The notes beneath the pieces are model-generated. The model did no database searches. It was not told where the DNA came from and saw nothing but the letters and a program-made list of their open reading frames with translations. DNA of 64,000 nucleotides from contig OZ220727.1 of the NCBI GenBank assembly GCA_965116865.1, forward strand, positions 310,001 to 374,000, written 5' to 3'. The DNA comes from Aldehydirespirator sp965116865 (GTDB lineage Bacteria; Actinomycetota; Acidimicrobiia; Acidimicrobiales; Aldehydirespiratoraceae). Positions within the stretch are counted from its first letter, which is position 1. Every line of letters begins with the position of its first letter. This document shows positions 42,491-53,581 of the stretch, one piece after another. The translations under genes were made by a program, and so were the position numbers.

Positions 42491-42817
42491 CGCAGCGACC
42501 CTACAGCACCACCATCACGACCAGCGCCGTCACGGCGCCGACCATCAGTGAACCGCAGCCCAGGGCGAAGCCGCACCCTCGGGCCTCCGCCGAGTGCGTT
42601 TCGGTGAGTCTTTCCCTTCGGACCCCAGAGTCCTAGCCGATCGGCGGGGCAGGGGTCTTCATGGCCCGCCCCGCAACGGGGCGAGTCGCCTCATTCCGGG
42701 TCGGGCTGGCATGTCAGGCTGGCACTTCATCGCCTATAGTGACAACAGAAGCAACACACAAAGCTGTTCCAGAATCGATTTATTGCTTTTGACCTGGACT
42801 TATGTGATTTTGGGACG
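42491..42817. other. Gene-free stretch downstream of tRNA-Ala
   Basis: On the minus strand 42630-42501 encodes a start-less fragment ending in a hydrophobic segment (LGCGSLMVGAVTALVVMVVL), probably the remnant of a small membrane protein. Bases 42735-42817 are AT-rich and carry TGACCT (AGGTCA on the minus strand) 23 bases beyond the tRNA 3' end. Nothing else is seen. Confidence 0.4.
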
Positions 42818-42890
42818 TGGAGCTAAGGGGAATCGAACCCCTGACCTCTTCCATGCCATGGAAGCGCTCTACCAACTGAGCTATAGCCCC
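42818..42890 (-). tRNA. tRNA-Ala (anticodon GGC)
   Basis: A 73-base cloverleaf on the minus strand: acceptor GGGGCTA/TAGCTCC with the G3:U70 pair that defines tRNA-Ala, D arm GCTC...GAGC, anticodon arm CTTCC-ATGGCAT-GGAAG with anticodon GGC (complement of 42855-42857), T arm AGGGG-TTCGATT-CCCCT. CCA is not encoded. Confidence 0.96.
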
Positions 42891-42922
42891 GAGGGTGTCG
42901 ACAGGCTAGCGGGCTGCGGTGC

Positions 42923-43951
42923 TCAGGCGGCCTTGATCTCCTCGATGACGGAACTCCAGCGCTGTCTGTCTCTGACGCTGGTGTAGAACTGGAGCCGGTC
43001 CAGGGTGCCGCCGAAGCGTTCGGCGATGCGTCCTGGCACCTCGTGGGGCTCGGCCACGATGGCGAAGGCGTCGAGCATGGCGTCGTCGATGACGTCGCCC
43101 ATCTCGACCCACCGGCCTCTCTTCGACAGGCGGTTGAGCTCGGTCTGGGCGTCGCCCCAGCCGTGATGCTCCAGCACGCCCCGGTAGGCGGGCGTCGACC
43201 CGTAGAACGCGATCTGCCGGCGCGTCCGAGCCGCCTGGGACGTGAACTCCTCTTCACAGAATCCCGACACCACGAACACCGGCATCGAGATCTGGAGGTC
43301 GGACCGGCGCCGGCCGGCGTCGGCCAACCCGGCGTGCATGTTGGGCATCGTCACGTCGCGCAGGTACTCGGCCGTCTGGAATGCGTGGCACACCAGCCCG
43401 TCGGCGGCCCGGCCCGCCACCCTGGTCATGAGCGGGCCCACCGCTGAGATCAGGACGGGGGGCGGCGGCACGTCGATGGGGCCCGGGCTGAACATCGGCG
43501 TCATCAGAGTGTGGCGATAGAAGTCGCCCCGGAAGTTGAGGCGCTCGCCGGTCTGCCAGGCGTCCCAGATGGCCCGGATGGCGGCGATCATCTCCTCCAT
43601 GCGGGCCGCGGGCTGCGACCAAGGCATCGAGAACCGTTTGGTGATGTGGGCCTGGATCTGGCTGCCCAGCCCGAGCAGGAAGCGTCCCTGAGACAGTGCT
43701 TGGAGGTCCCAGGCGACCTGCGCCAGCACCATCGGGTTCCGGGCGAAGCCCACCGCGATGGCGGTCATCAGCTCGATCCGCTCGGTGTGGGCAGCGGCCA
43801 GCGCGAGCGGCAGGAACGGGTCGTGGCTGGTCTCGGCCGACAGCAGCCCGCTGTAGCCGTCCTGCTCGATCATCCGGGCCCGGTCGCCGACGTCGGCCAG
43901 TTCGTGGCTGCCGGACGTCTCGGGGAGGCTGATCCAGGCGTCGATCTTCAT
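42923..43951 (-). CDS. LLM class (F420-type) flavin-dependent oxidoreductase
   Basis: A 342-residue luciferase-like TIM barrel: ADVGDRARMIEQDGYSGLLSAETSHDPFLPLALAAAHTERIELMTAIAVGFARNPMVLAQVAWDLQALSQGRFLLGLG is the hallmark N-terminal half. Many actinobacterial relatives (TIGR03617-type) use coenzyme F420. Substrate unknown. A GGAGG-like element precedes the ATG. Confidence 0.87.
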   Translation of the reverse strand: MKIDAWISLPETSGSHELADVGDRARMIEQDGYSGLLSAETSHDPFLPLALAAAHTERIELMTAIAVGFARNPMVLAQVAWDLQALSQGRFLLGLGSQIQAHITKRFSMPWSQPAARMEEMIAAIRAIWDAWQTGERLNFRGDFYRHTLMTPMFSPGPIDVPPPPVLISAVGPLMTRVAGRAADGLVCHAFQTAEYLRDVTMPNMHAGLADAGRRRSDLQISMPVFVVSGFCEEEFTSQAARTRRQIAFYGSTPAYRGVLEHHGWGDAQTELNRLSKRGRWVEMGDVIDDAMLDAFAIVAEPHEVPGRIAERFGGTLDRLQFYTSVRDRQRWSSVIEEIKAA

Positions 43952-44083
43952 GGTTGCCTCCACGCTGACGGGCTGGGGTGTCGGGTGTCGCGAACACGAA
44001 CGCCTCGGCGTTGCGGCCGCCGAGGCGGGCTGGGTTGTTGGGCGGGCTGGATCCGGTGCGGCTGCCGATACGTTGCTGCGGCG

Positions 44084-44803
44084 ATGGCCGACGTTACCGA
44101 CGCCACGTTCCAGGCCCAAGTGGTGGACCGCTCCCGGACTGTTCCAGTGGTCGTGGATCTCTGGGCTGCGTGGTGCGAGCCGTGCCGGCAGCTGACTCCG
44201 CTGCTCGAGAAGGCGGTGGCCGAGACCAGTGGAGCGGTCGAATTGGCCAAGGTCGACATCGAGAAGAACCCGGGTGTGGCGCAGGCGTTCCGGGTCCAGT
44301 CGATCCCGGCGGTCTACGCCATGGTCGAGGGCCAAGTCGCCGACGGCTTCCTCGGCGCCCAGGGCGAGGCCGCGGTGCGCGAGTTCGTGCAGCGGCTTCT
44401 GCCCACGCTGGAGACGACCGAGATCGAGAGGCTGGTCGCTGTCGGCGACGAGGCCTCCCTGAGAGCTGCGCTGGAGATGGAGTCCGACCATGCGGACGCG
44501 GTGACGGCCCTGGCCGCGCTGCTCATCGACGACGGCCGCGCCGCGGAGGCGGCTGAACTGCTGCAACGGGTGCCTGAGACTCCCGAGACCCGCCGCTTGG
44601 CAGCCCGTGCCCGGGTCGAGCGCTCAGGCGAAGTTCCCGAGGGTGGCGCCTCCGGCGTCGAAGCCGAGCTGGCCCAACTGTTGGTCAACGTCAAGGGCGA
44701 CGAGGACGCTCGTCGGCGCTTCGTCGACTTGTTGGAAGTGCTCGGGCCCGACGATCCCCGGACCGCTGCCTGGCGCATGCGACTCTCGACCGCTCTGTTC
44801 TGA
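44084..44803 (+). CDS. Thioredoxin-domain protein with TPR-like tail (CnoX/YbbN-like)
   Basis: Residues 1-105 form a thioredoxin fold with the active site WAAWCEPCRQLTPLL and the cis-Pro region VQSIPAVYAM. Residues 115-239 are helical TPR-like repeats (EAELAQLLVNVKGDEDARRRFVDLLEVLGPDDPRTAAWR), as in CnoX/YbbN, a chaperone-linked holdase. Length 239. Cytoplasmic. Confidence 0.87.
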   Translation: MADVTDATFQAQVVDRSRTVPVVVDLWAAWCEPCRQLTPLLEKAVAETSGAVELAKVDIEKNPGVAQAFRVQSIPAVYAMVEGQVADGFLGAQGEAAVREFVQRLLPTLETTEIERLVAVGDEASLRAALEMESDHADAVTALAALLIDDGRAAEAAELLQRVPETPETRRLAARARVERSGEVPEGGASGVEAELAQLLVNVKGDEDARRRFVDLLEVLGPDDPRTAAWRMRLSTALF

Positions 44804-44926
44804 GCCGGGACGCCGTGCCAGGCCGTCCGCTTGGGAGTAGTCCTTCGCTGGGCGCTGAGCACGCTGCTCGAGCGCTCCAGCCTGGCCGGGAGCGGCAGGC
44901 GGCCTGTGCGGGTTTGAAGCGGAGGT

Positions 44927-45063
44927 TGGAGGCCGAGCGAATAGGCGGGAGCGACGCGGCCCGTACAGGCGAGGCCGTGGCCCGAGCGGCCCTCAGGTCG
45001 CGGCGAGCAAGAGCGGGAATGACACCGCAGCGACACGACGGGCTCACTCCTATCCGCGCAGAC
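44927..45063. repeat. Copy of the dispersed inverted-end element
   Basis: About 137 bp matching the unit at 22588 (GAGGCCGAGCGAATAGGCGGG at the left, ACTCCTATCCGCGCAGACC at the right, shared interior with GGCCCGAGCGGCCC). It occupies most of the gap 44804-45169, in which nothing else is seen. Confidence 0.85.
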
Positions 45064-45169
45064 CTTTAGCCATGTGCAGGTCTGAAGCGCGGGGCGCTAT
45101 TCTCACTGGCGGCTAGCCGGCTGCCTTTCCCGTGTCGGCCTCATTGCAGGCGACGCGGGAGACAAGTGA

Positions 45170-45883
45170 ATGGGCGGCGCGCCAGTGGGCGAGCGGAACC
45201 CCAGGCTCGCGTCGCTGTCCCCGGGCGCGTTGGCCGACCGGCTGGGTGTGTCGGCGGCGGCGGTAGTGCTCGGCGGTCTCGGAGTCGCCGCGGCGGCGTT
45301 CGGGGGCTGGTGGGCGCTTCGTGCTCCGCAGGGCCCGGATCCGGCGGAGATCCTCCCCATGGCCGGCTCAGTGGAGATCCCCGCGCCCGTGGAGTCGACG
45401 GTTCCGGATCTGCGCCCGATCGTGGTTGACGTGGTCGGGGCGGTGGCCCGTCCCGGCCTGCACGAACTGCCTTCGTCCAGCCGGGTGGCTGACGCGGTGG
45501 CCGCGGCCGGCGGGCTCACCGCTGAAGCCGACCGGATGCGCCTGAACCTGGCGGAGTCCCTGAGCGACGGCTCGCGCCTCTGGGTGCCGGCGAAGGGCGA
45601 GTCGGTGGGGCCCGAGGTGGTGTCTGTCACAGCCGGCGCGGCCGACTACGGCCGCAGCGGAGCGGTCGGCGGAGCCGGTGCCCCGACGGTGAATCTCAAC
45701 CGTGCCGATGAGTCCCTGCTGCAGCAGCTGCCGGGCATCGGCCCGGCGCTCGCCGCAGCCATCGTCGAGCACCGGCGGCAGGCCGGCCCCTTCGCCACGG
45801 TCGAGGAGTTGACTGAAGTCGCCGGCATCGGTCCAGCCAAGCTGGAGCAGATCCGCCCGCTGGCGGTGGTGGACGTTCCGTGA
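45170..45883 (+). CDS. comEA: ComEA-like competence DNA-binding protein
   Basis: A 237-residue membrane-anchored protein: one transmembrane helix (AAAVVLGGLGVAAAAFGGWWAL, about residues 30-51), a SLBB domain (VDVVGAVARPGLHELPSSSRVADAVAAAGGL), and a C-terminal helix-hairpin-helix pair (VNLNRADESLLQQLPGIGPALAAAIVEHR). It binds double-stranded DNA at the cell surface for uptake. The stop overlaps the comEC GTG (GTGA). Confidence 0.9.
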   Translation: MGGAPVGERNPRLASLSPGALADRLGVSAAAVVLGGLGVAAAAFGGWWALRAPQGPDPAEILPMAGSVEIPAPVESTVPDLRPIVVDVVGAVARPGLHELPSSSRVADAVAAAGGLTAEADRMRLNLAESLSDGSRLWVPAKGESVGPEVVSVTAGAADYGRSGAVGGAGAPTVNLNRADESLLQQLPGIGPALAAAIVEHRRQAGPFATVEELTEVAGIGPAKLEQIRPLAVVDVP

Positions 45884-47940
45884 GGGTGGGCGATGTCGGC
45901 GGACGGCTTGCCGCGGCCAGGCAGGCGCATCGGACCTGGGGCGGTACGGCAATGCCCTACGCTGCTGCATCGGGCGCCGCGCTGGGGTCGTGGACGCTGG
46001 TCGGAGTCCCGCTGGCTGTGGCAGTCGTGCTGGCTGCGGCCTGCCTGTGGAGGCCGAGCCCGCTGCTCGTGCTGGTCGTCTTCGCGGCCTTCGCCGGATT
46101 CTTTGCTTCCAAGGCGCTGGACGGTCTCGCTGATCCGCCCGTCGGGCCTGTCGCCGGCTGGGTGACCCTGCTCGACGACCCCAGACCGCTCGGCCCGCAC
46201 GGGATCCGGATTACTGTCCGCTACGGCGACGACCGTCTCGAGGCCAGAGCGTACGGAGCTGCAGCGGCGCGGCTGGACGACGCCTTGGCCGGCGAGCGTG
46301 TGCTCATCTCGGGCACTGCCCGCCCGGCCGTCGGCGACTGGCACCGCTGGCGGCATGTGGCGGCCACCCTGAACGTCGATGCCGTCGCGGACCGAGCCGG
46401 GGCTGCGCCCCTGGGAGCGTTCACCAACCGCCTGAGGAGGCTGCTGGAGACGGGGGCGGGCAGCTTGCCCGACGACAGCCGAGCCATGTTCTCGGGGATG
46501 GTCTACGGCGATGACCGCAGCCAGTCGCCCCGACTCTACGACGACTTCCGGGCGGCGGGCTTGGGGCACTTGCTGGTGGTGTCAGGCCAGAACGTCGCGT
46601 TTGTGCTGGCCCTGGCGTCACCGTTGACGATACGGGCCCGTCCCGGTGTCCGCATGGTCATGCTGTTGGTGCTGCTGGCGGTGTTCGCGGTGCTCACCCG
46701 CTTCGAGCCGTCCGTTCTGCGAGCGGTGACCATGGCGGGGGTTGCGGTCACCAGCGCGGCGCTCGGCCGGCCCGAGACCGGCAGGCGTACTCTGGCCTGG
46801 GCGGTGGCCGCCGTGCTGGTGGCCGACCCGTTCCTGATACGCGTCCTGGCGTTCCAGCTCTCGGTCTGCGCCACCTGCGGGCTGCTCTGGATCGCACCGA
46901 CGCTGACCGAGATGCTGCCCGGCCCCCGCCCGCTGAGGCTTGCGGCGGCCACTACCGCAGGCGCCCAGCTGGCGGTGATGCCGCTGCTGGTGGCCGTGTT
47001 CGGCGCCGTTCCGCTGGCGTCGCTCCCCGCCAACGTGATCGCGGGTCCCGCCACGGCGCCGGTCATGATGTGGGGCCTCACCGGCGGGCTCGGCGCCGGT
47101 CTGGCCGGCGAGCCGGTCGCCTGGCTGATACACCGGCCCACCGCCGTTCTGCTGTGGTGGGTGAGGAACGTGGCCGCTGCCGCGGCGGCCGCGCCCCCCG
47201 CGATGCTCGGCGTCGGCGGGGCGGCCATGGTGGGGACAGGTGCCGTAGTGATGCTGGTATCTCGCCGGCTGCGACAAGACATGCCGTTGGGCGGTGGTGT
47301 GGGTGTGTCGAGCGGGGTGGGGCCGTTGGGCGGTGGTGTGGGTGTGTCGAGCGGGGTGGGGCCGTTGGGCGGTGGTGTGGGTGTGTCGAGCGGGGTGGGG
47401 CCGTTGGGCGGTGGTGTGGGTGTGTCGAGCGGGGTGGGGCCGTTGGGCGGTGGTGTGGGTGTGTTGAGCGGGGTGGGGCCGTTGGGCGGTGGTGTGGGTG
47501 TGTTGGGTCGGAACCGTGCCGTCAGCGCGCTGGGCGGGGTGGCCGTCGCCGCCGCCATGGCGGTCAGCCTGGTGACGGCCGCGTCGCCTCCCCCGGGCTG
47601 GTCGAAGGCCGGCGGTACCGGGATGTTCCATCACCCGTCCGCGGTGGTGGTCGTTCTCGAAGAGTCGCAGAGACCACGGGACTTGCTGGAGTCGTTGCGG
47701 CTGGCGGGCGTGCGCCGGGTCGACCTGGTGGTAGCGTCCCGCGGGGGTGCCAGCGATGCCTACGCCGTGCTGGCCCTCAAGGATCGTCACCGGCGAGCGG
47801 CAGTGGTTGCCCCGCCCATGCACCGGGTGCCGCATGCCCGCACGGTGCGGGCCGGTGACACTGTGCTAGTCGGCGCGCTGGCGGTGGCGGTAGTTGCCGA
47901 CGCTCCTCTAGCCGTGGCCGTCTCCCCCCGGAATCCGTGA
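45880..47940 (+). CDS. comEC: ComEC/Rec2 DNA-uptake channel without a full metallo-beta-lactamase domain
   Basis: A polytopic membrane protein (686 residues). The N-terminal OB-like domain (GWVTLLDDPRPLGPHGIRITVRYGD) is followed by the Competence domain, with the signature GLGHLLVVSGQNVAFVLAL, and many hydrophobic helices. After the last helix comes a run of 13-residue Gly/Val repeats (47286-47510). A last helix and a short tail (VDLVVASRGGASDAYAVLALKD) follow, which may be what is left of the nuclease-like domain. Actinobacterial ComEC proteins often lack that domain. The channel would pass single-stranded DNA inward. Confidence 0.88.
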   Translation: MRVGDVGGRLAAARQAHRTWGGTAMPYAAASGAALGSWTLVGVPLAVAVVLAAACLWRPSPLLVLVVFAAFAGFFASKALDGLADPPVGPVAGWVTLLDDPRPLGPHGIRITVRYGDDRLEARAYGAAAARLDDALAGERVLISGTARPAVGDWHRWRHVAATLNVDAVADRAGAAPLGAFTNRLRRLLETGAGSLPDDSRAMFSGMVYGDDRSQSPRLYDDFRAAGLGHLLVVSGQNVAFVLALASPLTIRARPGVRMVMLLVLLAVFAVLTRFEPSVLRAVTMAGVAVTSAALGRPETGRRTLAWAVAAVLVADPFLIRVLAFQLSVCATCGLLWIAPTLTEMLPGPRPLRLAAATTAGAQLAVMPLLVAVFGAVPLASLPANVIAGPATAPVMMWGLTGGLGAGLAGEPVAWLIHRPTAVLLWWVRNVAAAAAAAPPAMLGVGGAAMVGTGAVVMLVSRRLRQDMPLGGGVGVSSGVGPLGGGVGVSSGVGPLGGGVGVSSGVGPLGGGVGVSSGVGPLGGGVGVLSGVGPLGGGVGVLGRNRAVSALGGVAVAAAMAVSLVTAASPPPGWSKAGGTGMFHHPSAVVVVLEESQRPRDLLESLRLAGVRRVDLVVASRGGASDAYAVLALKDRHRRAAVVAPPMHRVPHARTVRAGDTVLVGALAVAVVADAPLAVAVSPRNP
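47286..47510. repeat. 39-bp in-frame tandem repeat within comEC
   Basis: About six copies of a 39-bp unit encoding PLGGGVGVSSGVG, the last ones with L for S. The frame is kept, so copy number can change without loss of the downstream helix. The opposite strand is open through the region only because of the repeat. Confidence 0.93.
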
Positions 47941-48088
47941 CCGGAGTCGACGGGTTTCGCAGCGGCGGTGCCGTACTCGGGCCGGTCGTGGTGTTCGGGC
48001 CGACCGAAGCAACCGACCGTAGTATCGGTGGTGCCATGGCAGATGTGTGCTCCGTTGCTCGAAGGCCGTCCCGAAAGCGGTCCTGGCT

Positions 48089-49105
48089 GTGAGCGTTCAG
48101 CTCGTCACCGGCGACGACTCTGTCCTGGTGGCTGAGGCGGTGTCGAGGATCGTCGGCCGGACGCTGGGCGACGAGGACCGCAGCCTGGCGTTGGAACAGA
48201 TGGACGAGAACGGCCTCCGGGACCCGGACGGCGGGTGGTGCCTGGCCCCGCTGGTTGACGCGGCTCGGACCGAGCCGTTCCTGACCGCCCGGCGGGTGGT
48301 GGTGGGACGCCACCTGGCCCGGTTCGCCCGCGTAGGCGACCGCCGCGAGTTGGTGCATCTGATCGAGACGCTGCCCGCCACCACCGATCTGGTGCTGGTG
48401 TGGGAGCGGGGAGTGGACCCGGTGATGGGCGGCCGCCTCCCCGCGGTTCCCAAAGATCTCGCCGTTGCGGTGAAGGCGGCCGGCGGCAGCACGCTGAACG
48501 TGAACCCGCCGCGGGGCAAATCCGATGCTCACAAGTGGCTGAAGAACCACCTGGACCAGTCGGGCTTGCGTTTCGAGCCGGCCGCGGTGGCCGCGGTGAA
48601 CGACTTGGTGGGCGCGGACCGCGGCAACGTCGTGGGGCTGACGCGGACTCTGGAGGGTGCGCTGGGGCCGGGAGCGGCCGTCACCGCCGAAGACGTGGCT
48701 GTCTACGGCGGGGATCCGGGCTCCGCCGTTCCGTGGGAGCTCGACGACGCCATCGACCGCGGCGACATCGCTGGGGCGCTGAAGGTGTTGCACCGGCTGT
48801 TGCCGTCGCGCCATCCGCTGCAGTTGTTGGCCGGGCTGCACGGCCGCTACCAGCGGATGCTGCGCCTCGACGGAGCGGGCGCTGCCGACGAGCGCCAGGC
48901 CGCCGCAATCCTGGGCATCAAGGGGTCGACGTTTCCGGTCAAAAAGATCCTGGGACAGACCCGCAGACTGGGCTCGGAGAAGGTCGCCCGGGCCATCCGG
49001 CTGCTGGCCGGCGCCGATCTCGCCCTGCGAGGGACCGTAGACTGGCCCGACGAGCTTGTGATGGAGGTGCTGGTCGCCCGGCTGGCAGCCCTGTCAGGCC
49101 GCTGA
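48089..49105 (+). CDS. holA: DNA polymerase III delta subunit HolA
   Basis: Clamp-loader delta subunit of 338 residues: VQLVTGDDSVLVAEAVSRIV at the start, ERGVDPVMGGRLPAVPKDLA, and a C-terminal helical domain (ELDDAIDRGDIAGALKVLHRLLPSRHPLQLLAGLHGRYQRMLRLDG). The GTG at 48089 fits the conserved N-terminus; a longer version from 48047 is not family-like. comEA-comEC-holA-rpsT-lepA is the common actinobacterial order. Confidence 0.9.
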   Translation: MSVQLVTGDDSVLVAEAVSRIVGRTLGDEDRSLALEQMDENGLRDPDGGWCLAPLVDAARTEPFLTARRVVVGRHLARFARVGDRRELVHLIETLPATTDLVLVWERGVDPVMGGRLPAVPKDLAVAVKAAGGSTLNVNPPRGKSDAHKWLKNHLDQSGLRFEPAAVAAVNDLVGADRGNVVGLTRTLEGALGPGAAVTAEDVAVYGGDPGSAVPWELDDAIDRGDIAGALKVLHRLLPSRHPLQLLAGLHGRYQRMLRLDGAGAADERQAAAILGIKGSTFPVKKILGQTRRLGSEKVARAIRLLAGADLALRGTVDWPDELVMEVLVARLAALSGR

Positions 49106-49146
49106 TCCTCAGGCTGGTGGGCAGTCTTCCCTGGTGGTCAGTCTTG

Positions 49147-49410
49147 CTAGGAGCGGAGGCGCTGGATCTCGCGTGCTAGACGGCTCTTGCGGCGGGCCGC
49201 CGTGTTCTTGTGGATCACACCCTTGGAGGCCGCCTTGTCGATCCGCTTGACGGCCAGCCGGAGCGTCTCGGCCGCGGCATCGTCGTCGTGCTCAGCCGCT
49301 TCCAGCGCCGCCTTGGACCGGGTGTTCATCTCGGAGCGAACGGCCCGGTTGCGCAGGCGGCGTTTCTCGTTCTGCCGGTTGCGCTTGATCTGGGACTTGA
49401 TGTTGGCCAC
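49147..49410 (-). CDS. rpsT: Small ribosomal protein bS20
   Basis: The 87 residues begin VANIKSQIKRNRQNEKRRLRNRAVRSEMNTR and end GVIHKNTAARRKSRLAREIQRL, the S20 pattern. GTG start at 49410. It is on the opposite strand to its neighbours, as in mycobacteria. Confidence 0.95.
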   Translation of the reverse strand: MANIKSQIKRNRQNEKRRLRNRAVRSEMNTRSKAALEAAEHDDDAAAETLRLAVKRIDKAASKGVIHKNTAARRKSRLAREIQRLRS

Positions 49411-49568
49411 GCTCACCTGCCGGTCGTCTCGGGTCGGGCGGCCGGCTGCCGGGAGGCTGCCGGCCGTCGTGGGGCCGTGGGGCCGACGGTCGAGGCTAGC
49501 GTTGCGGGTCCTCCGTCCCACCGCGCCGTCCCGTCCGCGGGGGCCGATCGAAGCCTCGGCAACAGTCC

Positions 49569-51353
<1,785 letters not shown>

Positions 51354-51354
51354 T

Positions 51355-52356
51355 ATGCGCGGCATGCTCGACGACCGAAAGGCCGCCATCCTCTACGCCC
51401 TCGTCCAGGAGTACATCCGCACTGCCCAGCCGGTCGGCTCGGGCCGTGTGGCGCGCTCGCCTGGCATCGACGCGTCGCCGGCCACGGTCCGAAGCGAGAT
51501 GGCCGCGCTGTCCGAGCAGCAGTACTTGGATCAGCCTCACACCAGCGCAGGACGGGTGCCCACCGCCAAGGGGTACCGCTTCTTCGTCGACCAGTGGCGG
51601 CGGCGCTCCCCGTCTCCCACCCTCGATCTCGCCGATCGGCGCCAGGTCAACGACTTCTTCTCGATTTCCCACGGCGGACTCGAGTCGATCCTGAGCGACA
51701 CCACCGGGCTGCTGTCGGACTTGACCGACTGGACCGCTGTGGTGGTCGCGCCCAGCGGTTCGGCGGCCACCGTGCGTTCGGCGCAGCTGGTGGAGCTGTC
51801 GGCCGGTTCGGTCATGGTGGTGGCGGTCATGTCCAGCGGAGCGATAGAGAAACGCGCCCTCGACGTGCCTGCCGACACCTCGTCGGAAGTGGTGGCTGAA
51901 GCGTCGGAGCGGCTGGCCCGCCGGGTGGTGGGTCGGACCCTGGCCGACATCGACGACTGCGACCGGCCCGAAGACCGGCTGCTGGCCGCCGCCGTCGCCG
52001 CGTTGCGGGAGTCCCGCGCCCGCAGAGCGGTGTTCGTGGGCGGCACCTCCAAGCTGGCCGCCGCCTTCGATGCTGTGGAGCGGCTCAGCGAGGTGCTGGG
52101 CCTGCTGGAGCAGCAGCTGGCGGTGGTGACGCTGATGCGCAGGGTGATCGACGGGGGCAGGAGGGTGGCCATCGGCGAGGAGACAGGCCTGCCTTCGCTG
52201 GTGGAGTGCTCGCTGGTGCTGGCCCCCTACGGCGCCGGGAGCACCGACGGCGGGAGCATCGGCGTCATCGGACCCACCCGGATGGACTATCCGCAGGCGC
52301 TGTCGGCGGTGACGGCGGTGAGCCGCCGCCTCGGTCCGGCGTTGAACGAAGTCTGA
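51355..52356 (+). CDS. hrcA: Heat-inducible transcription repressor HrcA
   Basis: A 333-residue HrcA: winged helix ILYALVQEYIRTAQPVGSGRVARSPGIDASPATVRSEMAALSEQQYLDQPHTSAGRVPTAKGYRFFVD, then the GAF-like dimer domain ending GSIGVIGPTRMDYPQALSAV. It normally binds CIRCE operators in front of groE or dnaK genes; no CIRCE copy was seen in the window. It starts two bases after lepA and precedes dnaJ. Confidence 0.93.
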   Translation: MRGMLDDRKAAILYALVQEYIRTAQPVGSGRVARSPGIDASPATVRSEMAALSEQQYLDQPHTSAGRVPTAKGYRFFVDQWRRRSPSPTLDLADRRQVNDFFSISHGGLESILSDTTGLLSDLTDWTAVVVAPSGSAATVRSAQLVELSAGSVMVVAVMSSGAIEKRALDVPADTSSEVVAEASERLARRVVGRTLADIDDCDRPEDRLLAAAVAALRESRARRAVFVGGTSKLAAAFDAVERLSEVLGLLEQQLAVVTLMRRVIDGGRRVAIGEETGLPSLVECSLVLAPYGAGSTDGGSIGVIGPTRMDYPQALSAVTAVSRRLGPALNEV

Positions 52357-52471
52357 GATGGCAGGCCGCCGGCAGCCGCGGCCGGCGCCGCCAGGTTCGC
52401 AGAATGCCTCGGCGGCGGCGACGCACACGGCGACGGTGGCGATAGCGACGTCCTCGAGAGCGGCGGCATAG

Positions 52472-53581
52472 ATGGCAGACCATTACGAGACGCTGGGAGT
52501 GGAGCGCGACGCCACTGACGAGGAGCTGAAGCGGGCCTACCGCAAGATGGCCCGCCAGTATCATCCCGACGCCAATCCCGGCGATCCGACCGCCGAGGCC
52601 CGCTTCAAGGAGCTGCGGGCGGCCTACGACGTGCTGTCGAGTCAGGAGCGGCGCTCCCTGTACGATCGCTTCGGTACCGACGACATCGGGACGGCCCGTC
52701 TGGCCGATCCGTTCAGCGGTGGTCTGGGCGGCATCTTCGACGCGTTCTTCGGCGGCGACTCGCCCTTCGGCGCGTCGGCCGGACCCAAGGGCCCGCCGCC
52801 CGGCGAGGATTTGGAGGCCCACGTAGACCTGGACCTCCACGACGTGGTGTTCGGAGCAGAGCGGGAGGTGAAGGTGCGCACGGCCGTGCGCTGCGAGCCG
52901 TGCGACGGCAGCGGCGCCGAGGCGGGCACCTCGCCGGTGCGGTGCTCGCGGTGCGGCGGCTCGGGACAGGTCCGCAGGGTGCGTCAGTCGATGCTCGGCC
53001 AGATGGTGACCGCCTCGGCCTGCGACCTCTGCGGAGGCCTCGGCGAGATGGTCGAGCAGGTGTGCCGCGACTGCGAGGGGCACGGCCGCAAGCTGGAGCA
53101 GCGGACCTACAGCGTGCAGGTGCCTGCCGGTGTGGACGACGGCACGACGCTGCGGTTGAGCGGAAGGGGCGCCGCCGGTCCCCGAGGCGGTGCCCACGGC
53201 GATCTCTATGTGCATGCCAGGGTCCGTCCCCATCCGCGGTTCCACCGCGACGGCAGCGACCTGCTCCACGAGTTGCATGTGCCGTTCACCCAGGCTGCTC
53301 TGGGGGTCCGGATGGAGTACGAGACCCTCGACGGCGCCGAGGACGTTGTGATCCCCAAGGGGACCGAGACGGGCGCGGTGGTGCGGCTGCGGGGCCGCGG
53401 CGTTCCGCATGTGCGGGGCCGGGGCCGCGGCGATCTGCTCGTCCGGCTGGTGGTGGACGTGCCCGACGACCTGACCGACGAGCAGGAGGAACTGGTGCGT
53501 CGGCTGGCTGAGCTGCGGGGCGAGGAGGTCGCCGAGCCGAGCGAGAGCTTGCTGGGTCGGATCCGTGCCGCGTTCCGATGA
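52472..53581 (+). CDS. dnaJ: Chaperone DnaJ (DnaJ2 type)
   Basis: A 369-residue type I J-protein: J domain with YHPDANPGD (HPD), Gly/Phe region (FSGGLGGIFDAFFGGDSPFG), four zinc-binding CxxCxGxG repeats (CEPCDGSG, CSRCGGSG, CDLCGGLG, CRDCEGHG), and two substrate-binding beta-domains. It stimulates DnaK. The hrcA-dnaJ-rsmE order without grpE or dnaK is typical of actinobacterial dnaJ2. Confidence 0.95.
   Translation: MADHYETLGVERDATDEELKRAYRKMARQYHPDANPGDPTAEARFKELRAAYDVLSSQERRSLYDRFGTDDIGTARLADPFSGGLGGIFDAFFGGDSPFGASAGPKGPPPGEDLEAHVDLDLHDVVFGAEREVKVRTAVRCEPCDGSGAEAGTSPVRCSRCGGSGQVRRVRQSMLGQMVTASACDLCGGLGEMVEQVCRDCEGHGRKLEQRTYSVQVPAGVDDGTTLRLSGRGAAGPRGGAHGDLYVHARVRPHPRFHRDGSDLLHELHVPFTQAALGVRMEYETLDGAEDVVIPKGTETGAVVRLRGRGVPHVRGRGRGDLLVRLVVDVPDDLTDEQEELVRRLAELRGEEVAEPSESLLGRIRAAFR

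Noticed and set aside
46536..47558. Minus-strand Thr/Pro-rich frame opposite comEC
   Set aside because: Its (TPPPNGPTPLDTP)n stretch is the reverse of the comEC repeat; the comEC reading frame has recognisable domains.
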